Shown one piece after another: positions 18,079 through 25,946 of a stretch of 64,000 nt of DNA (positions are counted from its first letter, which is position 1; each line of letters begins with the position of its first letter). The notes beneath the pieces were generated by a model that saw only the letters and a program-made list of their open reading frames with translations, made no database searches and was not told the origin of the DNA. Source of the stretch: JABMQB01 sp964575025. Its GTDB lineage: Bacteria; Bacteroidota; Bacteroidia; Bacteroidales; Prolixibacteraceae. The translations under genes and the position numbers were made by a program. The stretch is from contig CAZNPV010000015.1 in NCBI GenBank assembly GCA_964575025.1, forward strand, positions 1 to 64,000. Direction: 5' to 3'.

Positions 18079-18579
18079 TCATTCCTTTCTCCTGGGGTAT
18101 TCCCATATTTCCAGTCCGCTTATATCAGCACCCTCCACCTTAAAGCGAAGTGCCGTACAGGTCTTATGGAAGCCTTCCATTCCGGCAGCCCCCGGATTCA
18201 TATGCAGGAGGTCCAGTTTTTTATCGAAAAAAACCTTCAGAATATGGGAATGTCCGGAGATGAACAATTTCGGAGGATTCCGGAAAATTCCGGGTTTTAC
18301 CTTCGGATCGTACTTTCCCGGGTATCCTCCGATGTGAGTCATCCATACATCGAGTTCTTCGCACATAAACCGGTTATGCAGGGGATATAAGGCCCGTATA
18401 TCCTGCCCGTCAATATTTCCGTACACTGCTTTCAACGGCTTAAACCGTTTCAGGGCATCCACCGTATCCATATTCCCTATATCCCCGGCATGCCAGATCT
18501 CATCCACCTTTTCAAAAAAAGAAAATAACCTGGGATGAATATAGCCATGGGTATCTGAGATCAATCCGATTCGTTTCAT
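18079..18579 (-). CDS. YfcE-type metallophosphoesterase
   Basis: 166 residues with the complete calcineurin-like set of metal ligands: ISDTHG (residues 7-12), HAGDIGN, VYGNIDG, and FISGHSH, plus a HMNPG ending motif. Small single-domain members of this family hydrolyse phosphodiesters such as cyclic nucleotides in vitro; the physiological substrate is generally unknown. It is divergent from the SixA-type phosphatase gene 60 bp away, so both may share a control region. Confidence 0.92.
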   Translation of the reverse strand: MKRIGLISDTHGYIHPRLFSFFEKVDEIWHAGDIGNMDTVDALKRFKPLKAVYGNIDGQDIRALYPLHNRFMCEELDVWMTHIGGYPGKYDPKVKPGIFRNPPKLFISGHSHILKVFFDKKLDLLHMNPGAAGMEGFHKTCTALRFKVEGADISGLEIWEYPRRKE

Positions 18580-18639
18580 AGTTCAATAAAAAAGCTTATC
18601 TTGAATTACCAAAAGTAAAACATTTTAAACAATGGAAAG

Positions 18640-19137
18640 ATGAAGCGAATTGTAATTGTAAGGCATGCCAAGTCAGTCCCTTACGGATATGATGATGATT
18701 TTAACCGGAATCTGAAGGAACCGCGGGGATTTACCGATCCCCAAAAAGTAAGCAGGGAACTGCAGAAGCAGCAGATCCTTCCAGACCTGATGGTATCGAG
18801 TCCGGCCCTGAGGGCACGTAAAACAGCCCATATTTTTGCTGAGACGTTTGCCTACCCGGCAGAAAAGATTCAACTGGAAGACGACCTGTATGAAGGGATA
18901 TCCACCCATGAATTTTTGGAGCGGTTGCATTCCCTGCCGGATCAGCATACTACCGTTTATTTTTTCGGTCACAATCCGACCCTTTACTACCTGATCCGGG
19001 GTCTGGCTCCCTCTTTCAACGACTGTGTGCCGACCAGTTCTTCTGTGATCATTGATTTTAAGGAGGATACCTGGGAAACGATTTCCCTGGGAAGCGGATT
19101 GGTGACCTTACAGCTGATCCCGCGCATGCTGAACTAA
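18640..19137 (+). CDS. SixA-like histidine phosphatase
   Basis: 165 residues of the histidine phosphatase superfamily: catalytic RHAKS at residues 8-12, the second Arg in SSPALRARKTA and the catalytic His in FGHNPTL. Resembles SixA, which removes phosphate from phosphohistidine on signalling proteins; substrate here is unproven. It is separated from rsmE by 45 bp on the same strand. Confidence 0.9.
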   Translation: MKRIVIVRHAKSVPYGYDDDFNRNLKEPRGFTDPQKVSRELQKQQILPDLMVSSPALRARKTAHIFAETFAYPAEKIQLEDDLYEGISTHEFLERLHSLPDQHTTVYFFGHNPTLYYLIRGLAPSFNDCVPTSSSVIIDFKEDTWETISLGSGLVTLQLIPRMLN

Positions 19138-19157
19138 ACAGGCTGCCCCATTTTTAT

Positions 19158-19165
19158 TATCTTTG
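19158..19165 (+). promoter_or_regulatory. -7 promoter element upstream of rsmE
   Basis: TATCTTTG matches TAnnTTTG and lies 17 bp before the rsmE ATG, implying a very short leader. No clear -33 element. Confidence 0.45.
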
Positions 19166-19182
19166 GCCCGGTAAAAAAAGCT

Positions 19183-19884
19183 ATGTGTCTATTTTTCAAA
19201 CCCGATATTCCGGGCCCTACGATCCAACTGGATGAAGCAGAATCCCGGCACTGCATCCGGGTGCTCAGGCTTACGGAAGGAAGCCAGGTAATCCTCGTTG
19301 ACGGCAGGGGCGGCTGGTATAAAGCAGCCATCATGGATCCTGATCCCAAAAAGTGCAGGCTCTCAATCATCCACCACCAGGAAAATATGGGCAAACGCAA
19401 CTACCGGCTACACATTGCGATCGCTCCCCCGAAAAATCCCAGCCGCATGGAATGGTTCCTGGAAAAGGCAACCGAAATAGGAATTGATGAAATAACCCCT
19501 CTCCTCACCTCCCGTTCTGAACGGAAAAAAATAAACACCAGGAGAATGGAAAAGATACTCATCTCGGCAATGAAACAATCCCGCAAAGCTTTTTTGCCGG
19601 CATTGAATCCGCTGACTCCCTTTTTGACGGTTGTTAATCAACCCTTTGAGGGGCAGAAATTTGTTGCTACCTGCCTCACAGGAACAAATAAACATTTAAA
19701 AGATTCCGCAGGGAAAGGCAAAAATGTTCTAATTTTGATCGGCCCGGAAGGAGACTTTTCGGAAGAAGAGATCAGGGAAGCTGCAACCAACGGGTTTAAA
19801 GAAATATCCCTGGGCACTTCCCGGTTACGAACAGAAACAGCAGGAATTGCAGCCTGCCATACAGTGAACCTGATAAATGATTGA
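19183..19884 (+). CDS. rsmE: 16S rRNA (uracil1498-N3)-methyltransferase
   Basis: Methylates U1498 of 16S rRNA with SAM. 233 residues: N-terminal PUA-like domain, then a SPOUT knot with PPKNPSRMEWFLEKATEIG, ITPLLTSRSE, IGPEGDFSEEEI and SLGTSRLRTETAGIA, all diagnostic. The stop overlaps the start of the DUF4159 gene, indicating translational coupling. Confidence 0.96.
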   Translation: MCLFFKPDIPGPTIQLDEAESRHCIRVLRLTEGSQVILVDGRGGWYKAAIMDPDPKKCRLSIIHHQENMGKRNYRLHIAIAPPKNPSRMEWFLEKATEIGIDEITPLLTSRSERKKINTRRMEKILISAMKQSRKAFLPALNPLTPFLTVVNQPFEGQKFVATCLTGTNKHLKDSAGKGKNVLILIGPEGDFSEEEIREAATNGFKEISLGTSRLRTETAGIAACHTVNLIND

Positions 19885-20542
19885 TATGAAGAGATGGGTT
19901 ACAATGATCGGGGTGTTATTACTAACCACCTGCCTCTCAGGGCAGAGCGGGTCCGTAAGAATTGCCCTGGTAAAATACAACGGAGGAGGTGACTGGTATT
20001 CAGACCCTACGGCTCTGCCGAACCTGATCGAATTCTGCAACCAGACATTAAACACCTCTATCGTGCCTACCCCGGCAACCGTAGAAGTGGGCAGCCAGGA
20101 ACTTTTTAACTACCCCTTTGTGCACCTCACCGGACATGGAAACATTGTGCTCTCAGAAAGCGATGCCCGAAACCTGAGACTTTACCTGGAAGGCGGAGGT
20201 TTTCTTCATGTGGATGACAACTATGGCATCGATGAATATTTCCGAAGGGAAATAAAAAAAGTATTTCCCGAGAAAGAACTCATCGAGCTTCCTCCCGACC
20301 ATCCGATCTTTAATCAACGCTTTACATTTCCACAGGGATTGCCTAAAATCCATGAACACGACAATAAACCGCCCCAGGCCTTCGGATTGTTTGTTGGGGA
20401 ACGCCTGGTGTGCCTCTACACCTATGAATCAGACCTCGGCGATGGATGGGAAGACCCCGAGATACACAGCGACCCCGAAGAAGTGAGGCTAAAAGCCCTC
20501 CGGATGGGAGCCAACATAGTGGAGTACGTCTTTAAGCAGTAA
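19877..20542 (+). CDS. DUF4159 domain protein, exported
   Basis: 221 residues, starting at ATG 19877 inside the last codons of rsmE (a second ATG at 19886 is possible). A signal peptide (WVTMIGVLLLTTCLSG) is followed by VRIALVKYNGGGDWYSDPTALPNLIEF and the class-I-glutaminase-like stretch NYPFVHLTGHGNIVLS...LYLEGGGFLHVDDNYG, the DUF4159 signature. Known from Bacteroidota and Planctomycetes; biochemical role unknown. Pairing with rsmE by overlap is probably operon structure rather than shared function. Confidence 0.9.
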   Translation: MIDMKRWVTMIGVLLLTTCLSGQSGSVRIALVKYNGGGDWYSDPTALPNLIEFCNQTLNTSIVPTPATVEVGSQELFNYPFVHLTGHGNIVLSESDARNLRLYLEGGGFLHVDDNYGIDEYFRREIKKVFPEKELIELPPDHPIFNQRFTFPQGLPKIHEHDNKPPQAFGLFVGERLVCLYTYESDLGDGWEDPEIHSDPEEVRLKALRMGANIVEYVFKQ

Positions 20543-20554
20543 ATCATTTCATTG

Positions 20555-21517
20555 TCATACTGCTTCAATCGTCGAGGGTGGTTTTGTGGCAATGTTGTAT
20601 GTTACGCTCACGACACCCGGCACTTCACGGATGATCTCCTGAGCCATTTTCTCCAGTTTCTCAAAGGGCAGCCGGGTTGGGGAAGCGGTTCTGGCGTCGA
20701 TGCTGTCCCAGCAGCGTATTTCGATCTGCTGTCCGAAATCCCGTTTTCCTTCGCGCATACCTGTCACGCGGTCCTCATGGAGGATTCCCATATACTGAAA
20801 AGCCTTTGTATCCTTCAGGTTTCGTTCCACCACTGCGGTAGCTTTACGCACGGTATCGAGTTTTCCGGCCGTCACTTCACCGATGATGCGAGCTGACAGA
20901 GCCGGCCCCGGGAAGGGAATTCGGTTGAACAGTTCTTCGGGCAATCCCAGGGCGCGCCCCACAGCTCTGACTCCGTCTTTCCTCAGCTGTATCAGCGGTT
21001 CCAGGATGCGGTAGCCAAAGGTTTCCTGGGGATCAATCCCCAGTTGTTCAAACACGTTATGTTGTCGCTTGACACCAGCTACGGTTTCATCGATATCTGT
21101 GAGGATGGTTCCCTGGAGAAGAAAGGTTGCCCCGCTCTCGCGTACGATGCGTCCAAACACGTGGCGGTAAAAAGTCTGGGTTATAGCCTCGCGTTTTTCT
21201 TCAGGATCGGTAAGCCCCTTGAGGGCCTCAAGAAATTCACTGCGGGCATCCACGATGTCGATCGGGACTCCCAGCTTCTTGAAAAAGCCGGCCACCTCCT
21301 CAGGTTCTCCTTCCCGCATGAGGCCGTTGTCGATAAAAACGGTTTTCAGGCGATTGCCCAGGGCTTTGTGTCCCAGCAGGGTTACCACGGAAGAATCAAC
21401 ACCCCCTGAAAGGGCATTGATGGCTATCCCCGTTCCTACGGCTTTTTGAATCTCATCAACCTGTTTTTGAATGAATCCGGCAGGATCCAGATCCTGTATG
21501 GTAATCTCTTTCTTCAT
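20555..21517 (-). CDS. guaA: GMP synthase, ATP-pyrophosphatase subunit (no glutaminase domain)
   Basis: 320 residues. Contains the PP-loop LSGGVDSSVV (about residue 36-45), LLQGTILTD, the FPGPALSARI segment, and the C-terminal dimerisation domain ending TKPPSTIEAV. This part adenylates XMP and replaces the AMP with ammonia. The N-terminal class I glutaminase domain of normal ~510-residue bacterial GuaA is missing and the preceding sequence (MKKEITIQDLDPAGFIQKQVDEI) looks like a genuine start, as in two-subunit archaeal-type enzymes. No glutaminase subunit is in the window, so it may be encoded elsewhere or this protein may use free ammonia. Confidence 0.92.
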   Translation of the reverse strand: MKKEITIQDLDPAGFIQKQVDEIQKAVGTGIAINALSGGVDSSVVTLLGHKALGNRLKTVFIDNGLMREGEPEEVAGFFKKLGVPIDIVDARSEFLEALKGLTDPEEKREAITQTFYRHVFGRIVRESGATFLLQGTILTDIDETVAGVKRQHNVFEQLGIDPQETFGYRILEPLIQLRKDGVRAVGRALGLPEELFNRIPFPGPALSARIIGEVTAGKLDTVRKATAVVERNLKDTKAFQYMGILHEDRVTGMREGKRDFGQQIEIRCWDSIDARTASPTRLPFEKLEKMAQEIIREVPGVVSVTYNIATKPPSTIEAV

Positions 21518-21610
21518 AATGATGGTTTTTTGTTTATGCCGGAAAGGTAAAAATTTTTAGCCGGATTTCATCGCCATGAGGAAGGTCCGTAGGGTTGGAA
21601 ATAGATTGAT

Positions 21611-21718
21611 CAGAGCAGAGGGCAGAGGGCAAAGGGCAGAGAGCAGAGAGCAGAGGGCAGAGGGCAAAGGGCAGAGAGCAGAGAGCAAAGGGCAGAGAGC
21701 AGAGAGCAGAGGGCAGAG
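21611..21718. repeat. Heptamer tandem repeat, array 2
   Basis: About 15 copies of the 7-bp unit G(G/A)GCA(G/A)A in an intergenic stretch between guaA and the accessory region. Purine-only apart from one C per unit. Same period as arrays 1 and 3 but unrelated sequence. Confidence 0.9.
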
Positions 21719-21814
21719 CTCCGTGCTTAACCGATGTGGAGTTTAGCGCATTTTCTTTCTGTTTTGCATTTTTTACAAATAATTGCTAATTTGCCTGAAA
21801 ATAAAAAAAAACCC

Positions 21815-21955
21815 ATGACACATCATCCCCTGATACGATTGATTCCTGATATCCACAATAAAAAAAATACCATCAAAATTTACACCCATGTATCCAAATT
21901 AAATTTCGACAAGTTCATCAATCCGTTAGATGATTTATTTTTCAATGCAGGATAA
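21815..21955 (+). pseudogene. Tyrosine recombinase C-terminal remnant
   Basis: Forty-six codons from ATG 21815 encode a stretch ending TIKIYTHVSKLNFDKFINPL then DDLFFNAG. The (T)xxIYTHVS...I(K/N)PLDDLF pattern is the end of Xer/phage-type integrases, including the catalytic Tyr; the preceding THHPLIRLIPDIHNKKN resembles the conserved HxLR/LLGH region with a deletion. The rest of the enzyme (Arg boxes) is absent, so it is inactive. It marks the left edge of the accessory region, where AT content rises. Confidence 0.6.
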
Positions 21956-22105
21956 TCTTTGTTTATGGAGAACGTATGATATTTTCCCTAATAAAGGAGA
22001 ATATATGAAAAGACAACAAACAAAATAAATTGGAGACCAGAAACCATCAAAAAACGGAGCGCTACCGAAAAACCAAATGAGTAGGACAACTAAAATTTAA
22101 ACATT

Positions 22106-22549
22106 ATGAATCAAATTTTAAATTTCATTTTACTTAGTTATATTGGACCGCAAGAAATAATAATCCTTCTAATAATTCCTGCCCTATTCGTAATCCCTTT
22201 AATTTTTTATTTATTAACTCTTCAAAACACATTTAATGCAATTAGTGCAGAAAACCGTAAGATGCAATCAGGTGAAGTTTGGCTTACTTTAATACCATTA
22301 TTTGGACTTGTTTGGCAATTTATTATTGTAAATAGATTAGCGGATTCATTAAAAGCTGAATTTGATGTAAAAAATATTAAAGTATATGAAGAAAGACCCG
22401 GAGTTGGAATAGGTATAGCTTATTGCATTTTATTTTGTTGTAGTATAATCCCTTTCGTTAATTTCTTGACTGGAGTAGCTGGAATTATTTGTTGGATAAT
22501 TTATTGGTCAAAAATAAACAACTACAGAATAAAACTTAAACAGTTATAG
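22106..22549 (+). CDS. Small membrane protein, DUF4328-like
   Basis: 147 residues, four hydrophobic segments (about 18-40, 55-75, 100-120, 122-137). The pattern around WLTLIPLFGLVWQFIIVNRLADSLKAEFD and the final FLTGVAGIICWIIYWSKINNYR resembles DUF4328 proteins. Base composition is much more AT-rich than the housekeeping genes, consistent with horizontal acquisition. Function unknown. Confidence 0.65.
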   Translation: MNQILNFILLSYIGPQEIIILLIIPALFVIPLIFYLLTLQNTFNAISAENRKMQSGEVWLTLIPLFGLVWQFIIVNRLADSLKAEFDVKNIKVYEERPGVGIGIAYCILFCCSIIPFVNFLTGVAGIICWIIYWSKINNYRIKLKQL

Positions 22550-22586
22550 AAACTCCCAATATAAGAAAATTGATTTCTAAAAGACA

Positions 22587-22823
22587 ATGCCAAAAGCAAA
22601 AATTATATATCAAGCTGACCAAGGAGTGATTGGGAAACATCTTGGTTCAAATGAGTGGGGAATGTATTCTGGACAGTTGACCATTTATGAAAGAAAGATA
22701 AATCCGATTGTTTTACGTTTGAAAAGCGAGATTTACGATACTTTCATCGGAGAATTTATGGAAGATAAAAAGGATTTTAAAGGTGATTCTTTATCTGATG
22801 TATATGGAAAAATCGTATTATAA
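22587..22823 (+). CDS. Short hypothetical protein
   Basis: 78 residues (MPKAKIIYQADQGVIGKHLG...), AT-rich, 37 bp after the DUF4328-like gene. Soluble, no recognisable domain; it may be the intact product of a small accessory gene or a fragment. The downstream sequence changes abruptly to GC-richer structured DNA. Confidence 0.4.
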   Translation: MPKAKIIYQADQGVIGKHLGSNEWGMYSGQLTIYERKINPIVLRLKSEIYDTFIGEFMEDKKDFKGDSLSDVYGKIVL

Positions 22824-22861
22824 AAACGGGATAATATTTCAGAACTAAAAATGCACGACGT

Positions 22862-22990
22862 CACAATTGAGTAGCCCGCCCCACTCCCGAAAAAACGGGA
22901 CCAGGGATATACTCTCCCACCACTCCCGATGGACATCTGGATACGGTTCTTTCCGCTTGAAGCGGAACTGGCTGAACACGGCGGTTCGTT
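22862..22990 (-). mobile_element. Structured repeat copy 1, group II intron 3'-end-like
   Basis: Read on the minus strand it contains CTTAACGAACCGCCGTGTTC, two hairpins (TTCCGCTTCAAGCGGAA and a CCAGATG/CATCGGG stem), GAGTGGTGGGAGAG, and ends GGGCTACTCAATTG. The elements GAACCGCCGT...GGTGNGAGAG...CTACTCAAY resemble domains V-VI and the 3' end of Bacteroidota group II introns. No reverse transcriptase frame precedes it, so at best it is a 3' remnant. It shares about 65 bp with the copy near 25212. The 22824-23125 interval holds no gene. Confidence 0.4.
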
Positions 22991-23068
22991 AAGTCTTCAG
23001 GAATCCAAGGGATAATGGTCCATCCCATTTAACTGGTTTTGTTTCCCTGTTCCGCTTAATGTAAGGCT

Positions 23069-23084
23069 TCCGCCAGCTGGCGGA
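23069..23084. repeat. Perfect 16-bp palindrome, dispersed type
   Basis: TCCGCCAGCTGGCGGA is its own reverse complement. A one-mismatch version occurs at 25741-25756. Sits in non-coding DNA beside structured repeat copy 1; probably a small dispersed palindromic element. Confidence 0.7.
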
Positions 23085-23125
23085 TCCTTACAGCATTTGG
23101 AACAACTTTTCATACCACCATCCGT

Positions 23126-23531
23126 CAGACTGTGCAAAAACCAACCAACCTTTGTCAATAACTTAAGTTGCTGCAAGCCAATATCCTGAAAGGTTTTTGA
23201 TATCTTCCGGGTATCAATTACAAAAAAAATCAAAATCATGCCACACGTAATTGGCCAGCAACAAAACCAGATGATGATGTTCAACCTGGAAAGCTCTATT
23301 CCGCCGGATGCATTTGTAAGGGTTATCAATGGAAGGCAAAGAAAAAGTATTGGGTGAGGTTGGGCTTGAATTTATCGGCTACAACCTGAAGCGCTGTGCC
23401 TCGATACTTGGCCTGGAAGAACTGTGTAAAGCACTGAAATAGTGCTGTTTGCCTGTTTTTTACCTCCTTTTCAGTACAATTTTTAGCCTTTTTAAGCCAA
23501 TAAATTTTGAAAACGGGTTTTTGCACAGACT
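23126..23531 (+). mobile_element. Internally deleted IS1182-family element
   Basis: About 406 bp bounded by imperfect inverted repeats: left CTGTGCAAAAACC, right (reverse complement) the same core, near 23130-23142 and 23515-23527. Inside are only the two ends of a transposase gene fused out of frame. It is therefore a non-autonomous derivative. No target duplication could be confirmed by eye. Confidence 0.7.
23238..23442 (+). pseudogene. IS1182-family transposase, N- and C-terminal remnants fused by deletion
   Basis: The ATG at 23238 opens MPHVIGQQQNQMMMFNLES, the typical first residues of IS1182-type transposases, followed by IPPDAFVRVING. The frame then shifts by one and reads KVLGEVGLEFIGYNLKRCAS then ILGLEELCKALK-stop, the typical last residues. 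About 400 central codons, including the DDE catalytic residues, are missing, so it is inactive. Confidence 0.75.
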
Positions 23532-23617
23532 CCCTTTGGCGGTAATTAAAAGAGACATCAACGCAACCTCAAATCATTGAGATTCATCTTGGATTAGAAA
23601 AGAAATATTAGATTGAC

Positions 23618-24014
23618 ATGAAAAAAATATTAACTCTAACATTGTTCTTCCTGATAGTTATCGCTTGTTCAAAAGATGACGACTTATTGATTCCTGCAGA
23701 ATTTGATAATCCTAGCGTTATGATAGTATTCTGCCAAGCGTCAGTAGATGATACCTTAAGAATAGTGGAATACGAGTATAACAACGATAATTTGATAAAA
23801 GAAACTTCAATTCAAAACGGAAAAGTACAGAGCGAGATAAGTTTCGATTATAATTCAGGAAAACAGATTAATTCAAATTCAAGACGGAGAAAATATTATA
23901 GAGGAAAATGATTACATTGATAAAAAACTGATTGAGAAAAGAACTTACTATTTCGGTATTGACCCGGGATTTGATATTTGTTATGGAAACTATATTTATA
24001 GATATGAATATTAA
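23618..24014 (+). pseudogene. Frameshifted small lipoprotein gene
   Basis: The first frame gives a lipoprotein signal (MKKILTLTLFFLIVIACSKD, lipobox Cys17) and continues to about 23880, where reading goes off into RRRKYYRGK-stop. The +1 frame from that point carries on plausibly (DGENIIEENDYIDKKLIEK then RTYYFGIDPGFDICYG...RYEY-stop at 24014). Repeated YEYNNDNLIKE/FDYNSGK-type strands look like the C-terminal of Bacteroidota lipoproteins with YD-like repeats. Either a true frameshift or a sequencing error; the combined product would be about 130 residues. Confidence 0.5.
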
Positions 24015-24017
24015 CTA

Positions 24018-24120
24018 CCGGCGGCATCGTCCAACTCTATTTTATCCATTATTTATCCATACTGATTCTCATTCGCTTGTGATTGAAAATTTCAAGGCAT
24101 TGTTGTATTTTTGCATGAAC
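24018..24120 (+). repeat. Dispersed promoter-bearing repeat, copy 1
   Basis: Shares GGCRGCATCGTCCRAC, TATTTTATCCAT and the end ...GCATTGTTGTA.TT..GCATGAACAAT with 30777-30880. It carries a consensus promoter: TTG (24083-24085), 20-bp spacer, TATTTTTG (24106-24113). Downstream is only a 37-codon open frame from 24132 with no recognisable product. The 24015-24430 interval has no confident gene. Confidence 0.6.
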
Positions 24121-24175
24121 AATTATTATAATGGCATTCGATAGAATTCGCAAGCTCATTTCGATGGAACTTACG

Positions 24176-24210
24176 TTTCAACATTTTTTCAGAGCTTTCA
24201 GTAAAGTGTG
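24176..24210. repeat. 35-bp exact dispersed repeat, copy 1
   Basis: The 35 bp starting TTTCAACATTTTTTCAGAGC recur without mismatch at 46050-46084, 22 kb away. A hairpin (GTGTGC...GCACAC, 24206-24230) follows here but not at the other copy. Possibly the preserved end of a lost insertion element. Confidence 0.7.
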
Positions 24211-24430
24211 CACATGCCCATGCTGGGCACACACAGCAATATAAGTAAGCTGGGAGTCAGTGGTTTAACAAAAGTTCGTACATTTAATAAAATTTTTAAT
24301 GGTCTGATAGGAAAGTGGCTCGGAATCCCAGCCTACTCATATTGGCAAGTTAGGGTTAAGTGGTAGAGACACCCAATACAAATTATAAAAAATTCTGATT
24401 GATTTCTTATATTTGTATAAATGATTTAAA

Positions 24431-24754
24431 ATGACAAATAATAAAGTTAAAATATTAAACGATTTAAAACATAGTCTTTCAAAACGACTAAGTGATAATT
24501 TGATTGATATTGTTTTATTTGGTTCTCAATTAGTGGATACAAATAAGCTAGACTCTGATTACGATATTCTTATTTTAGTTAAAAACAAGACTGATTGGAG
24601 ATTGGAACGAGAGATATCAGATATTTGTTATGATATTGATTTAAAATATGGTATTTTGACAGATACCCATATATTAAGTGAAGCAGATTTAGACACACCA
24701 AGAGGTAAACAACCAATTTTTGTAAATGCCATTAACCAAGGATTTCACGCATGA
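24431..24754 (+). CDS. MNT-type nucleotidyltransferase (antitoxin of MNT-HEPN pair)
   Basis: 107 residues of the minimal nucleotidyltransferase fold: the GS...DSDYDILI motif (GSQLVDTNKLDSDYDILILV, residues about 32-51) supplies the Gly-Ser and two catalytic Asp, with a third acidic residue in the IDLKYG strand. In characterised pairs MntA-type enzymes AMPylate and neutralise the HEPN toxin. The stop overlaps the ATG of the HEPN gene by 4 bp, so the two are coupled. AT-rich, accessory. Confidence 0.9.
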   Translation: MTNNKVKILNDLKHSLSKRLSDNLIDIVLFGSQLVDTNKLDSDYDILILVKNKTDWRLEREISDICYDIDLKYGILTDTHILSEADLDTPRGKQPIFVNAINQGFHA

Positions 24755-25146
24755 TAAACGAAAGTGATAGAAATTCTTTAGTTAAATATCGAATATTACA
24801 AGCCAAAGATACAATTGAATTGGCAAAATTTCTGATTGACTCAAATCGATTAACTGTTGCTGTAAATCGTATCTATTATGGACTATATTATTCGATAACA
24901 GCATTAGCGATTAAAAAACAATTTGAGACTTCAAAACATGCTCAACTTATTGGCTGGTTTAATAAAGAGTATATCGCAACAGACATTTTAGATAGGAGAT
25001 TTGGGAAAATTCTTCGTAATGCATATCAAAATAGGACTAAGGGAGATTATGACGCATTTGTGACCTTTGAAAAAGATGAGGTTGTTGATATGTATTATGA
25101 AATGATTGATTTTATAAAAGAAATTGAAAAATTAATAGAAAAATAA
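24751..25146 (+). CDS. HEPN domain protein (putative RNase toxin)
   Basis: 131 residues, all-helical, with YRILQAKDTIELAKFLIDSN at the start and the VNRIYYGLYYSITALAIKK helix characteristic of HEPN proteins next to MNT partners. The HEPN catalytic Rx4-6H motif is not obvious: RNAYQNRTKGDYD is the nearest stretch, so ribonuclease activity is uncertain. Overlaps the MNT gene by 4 bp. Confidence 0.88.
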   Translation: MINESDRNSLVKYRILQAKDTIELAKFLIDSNRLTVAVNRIYYGLYYSITALAIKKQFETSKHAQLIGWFNKEYIATDILDRRFGKILRNAYQNRTKGDYDAFVTFEKDEVVDMYYEMIDFIKEIEKLIEK

Positions 25147-25154
25147 CCACCAAA

Positions 25155-25280
25155 CCCTAGTCGAGTAGGCGGCCGGTGAGCCGTTAAGCCCACCGGAGCA
25201 CCTCTCACACCACTCCCGATGGACATCGGGATACGGGTCTTTCCGCTTGCAGCGGAACAGGCTGTACACGGCCTCGAAGT
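25155..25280 (-). mobile_element. Structured repeat copy 2, group II intron 3'-end-like
   Basis: On the minus strand: GAGGCCGTGTACAGCC, a hairpin TTCCGCTGCAAGCGGAA, a CCCGATG/CATCGGG hairpin, GAGTGGTGTGAGAGGTGC, a CCGGTGGGCTTAACGG stem, then GGCCGCCTACTCGAC. The GGTGTGAGAGGTGC...GCCTACTCGAY ending is what Bacteroidota group II introns look like at their 3' end. It lies right after the HEPN gene. No maturase gene is attached. Homologous to copy 1 over about 65 bp. Confidence 0.5.
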
Positions 25281-25284
25281 ATCG

Positions 25285-25425
25285 GGGCCAGATATCAGTA
25301 TTTCGCTCTTTTCACCAAAATACCTTCTGCCGTTATTTATGATTTTGAGCGCAGTCATGTTTTTAATAGGTTACTTATGGTACTGCAACTCTGAAAAGTA
25401 TTATAAACTTACGGATAACAATTAA
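25285..25425 (+). pseudogene. Possible tail of a membrane protein gene
   Basis: AT-rich reading frame giving SISLFSPKYLLPLFMILSAV then MFLIGYLWYCNSEKYYKLTDNN-stop, a single strong membrane helix with a short polar end. The frame runs back into the structured repeat, so the start has been lost. Could be chance. Confidence 0.2.
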
Positions 25426-25946
25426 GGTCATTAAACATTTGGATGTCAGTAGTTTGCCAAGGTTTCTGCCACGCATAAATCTTCTCCCTCGGTGGATACG
25501 AACGAAGCACGCACTCCCCAACCGTTTCATAGTGTGCCGGGAAGCAGAACATCGGCAACATAAAGTTCTGCATGCTGTAAATAAGATGGAGGAATCCGGC
25601 GGTTGCCGGATGAACCTCCGGTGCCGTCTTACAGGAGGGGGCTTCAAACTACCCAAAGGTGCTGTGATAAAGAGTTATGGAACTGAGCGTTTGGGAAAAA
25701 TCATGCCATGAGCATGTACAGGTATGGATACAGGAGTTGATCCGTCAGCTGGCGGAGAACCATTGAAGAGGAGCCGGGAAGTTACAACCTCCGGTCAAAA
25801 GCCATAGAGTATGAACCGTGGTTATAAGTACAGCGGAAGTCTGCTTACTGGCTGTACGGCCGGCGTCATACAGATGGCAAGACCTGTAAGACGGGCTTAT
25901 TGAGGTTCAACATAACCTACCTGAATCGATTGAAATAATTCTTTTT
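25426..25946. other. Non-coding, structured stretch without a recognised gene
   Basis: No convincing gene. A strong stem-loop occupies 25588-25619 (GGAGG...CCTCC outside, ATCCGGC/GCCGGAT inside, GGTT loop). A palindrome related to that at 23069 lies at 25741-25756. GTACAGGTATGG near 25717 also occurs in the element at 26414. Degenerate mobile RNA, perhaps intron-derived, is the best guess. Confidence 0.35.

Noticed and set aside
24206..24230. Transcription terminator at the GTGTGC...GCACAC hairpin
   Set aside because: No T-run follows and no confident gene ends before it; left as a hairpin of unknown role.
22106..25146. Integron cassette array behind an integron integrase
   Set aside because: The recombinase remnant is only a tail and points the same way as the following genes; no attC-like sites with paired core sequences were recognised between the small genes.
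22862..25280. Complete group II intron between the two intron-like 3' ends
   Set aside because: Both pieces have the same polarity and homologous content; there is no reverse transcriptase frame between them and other intact genes lie there.
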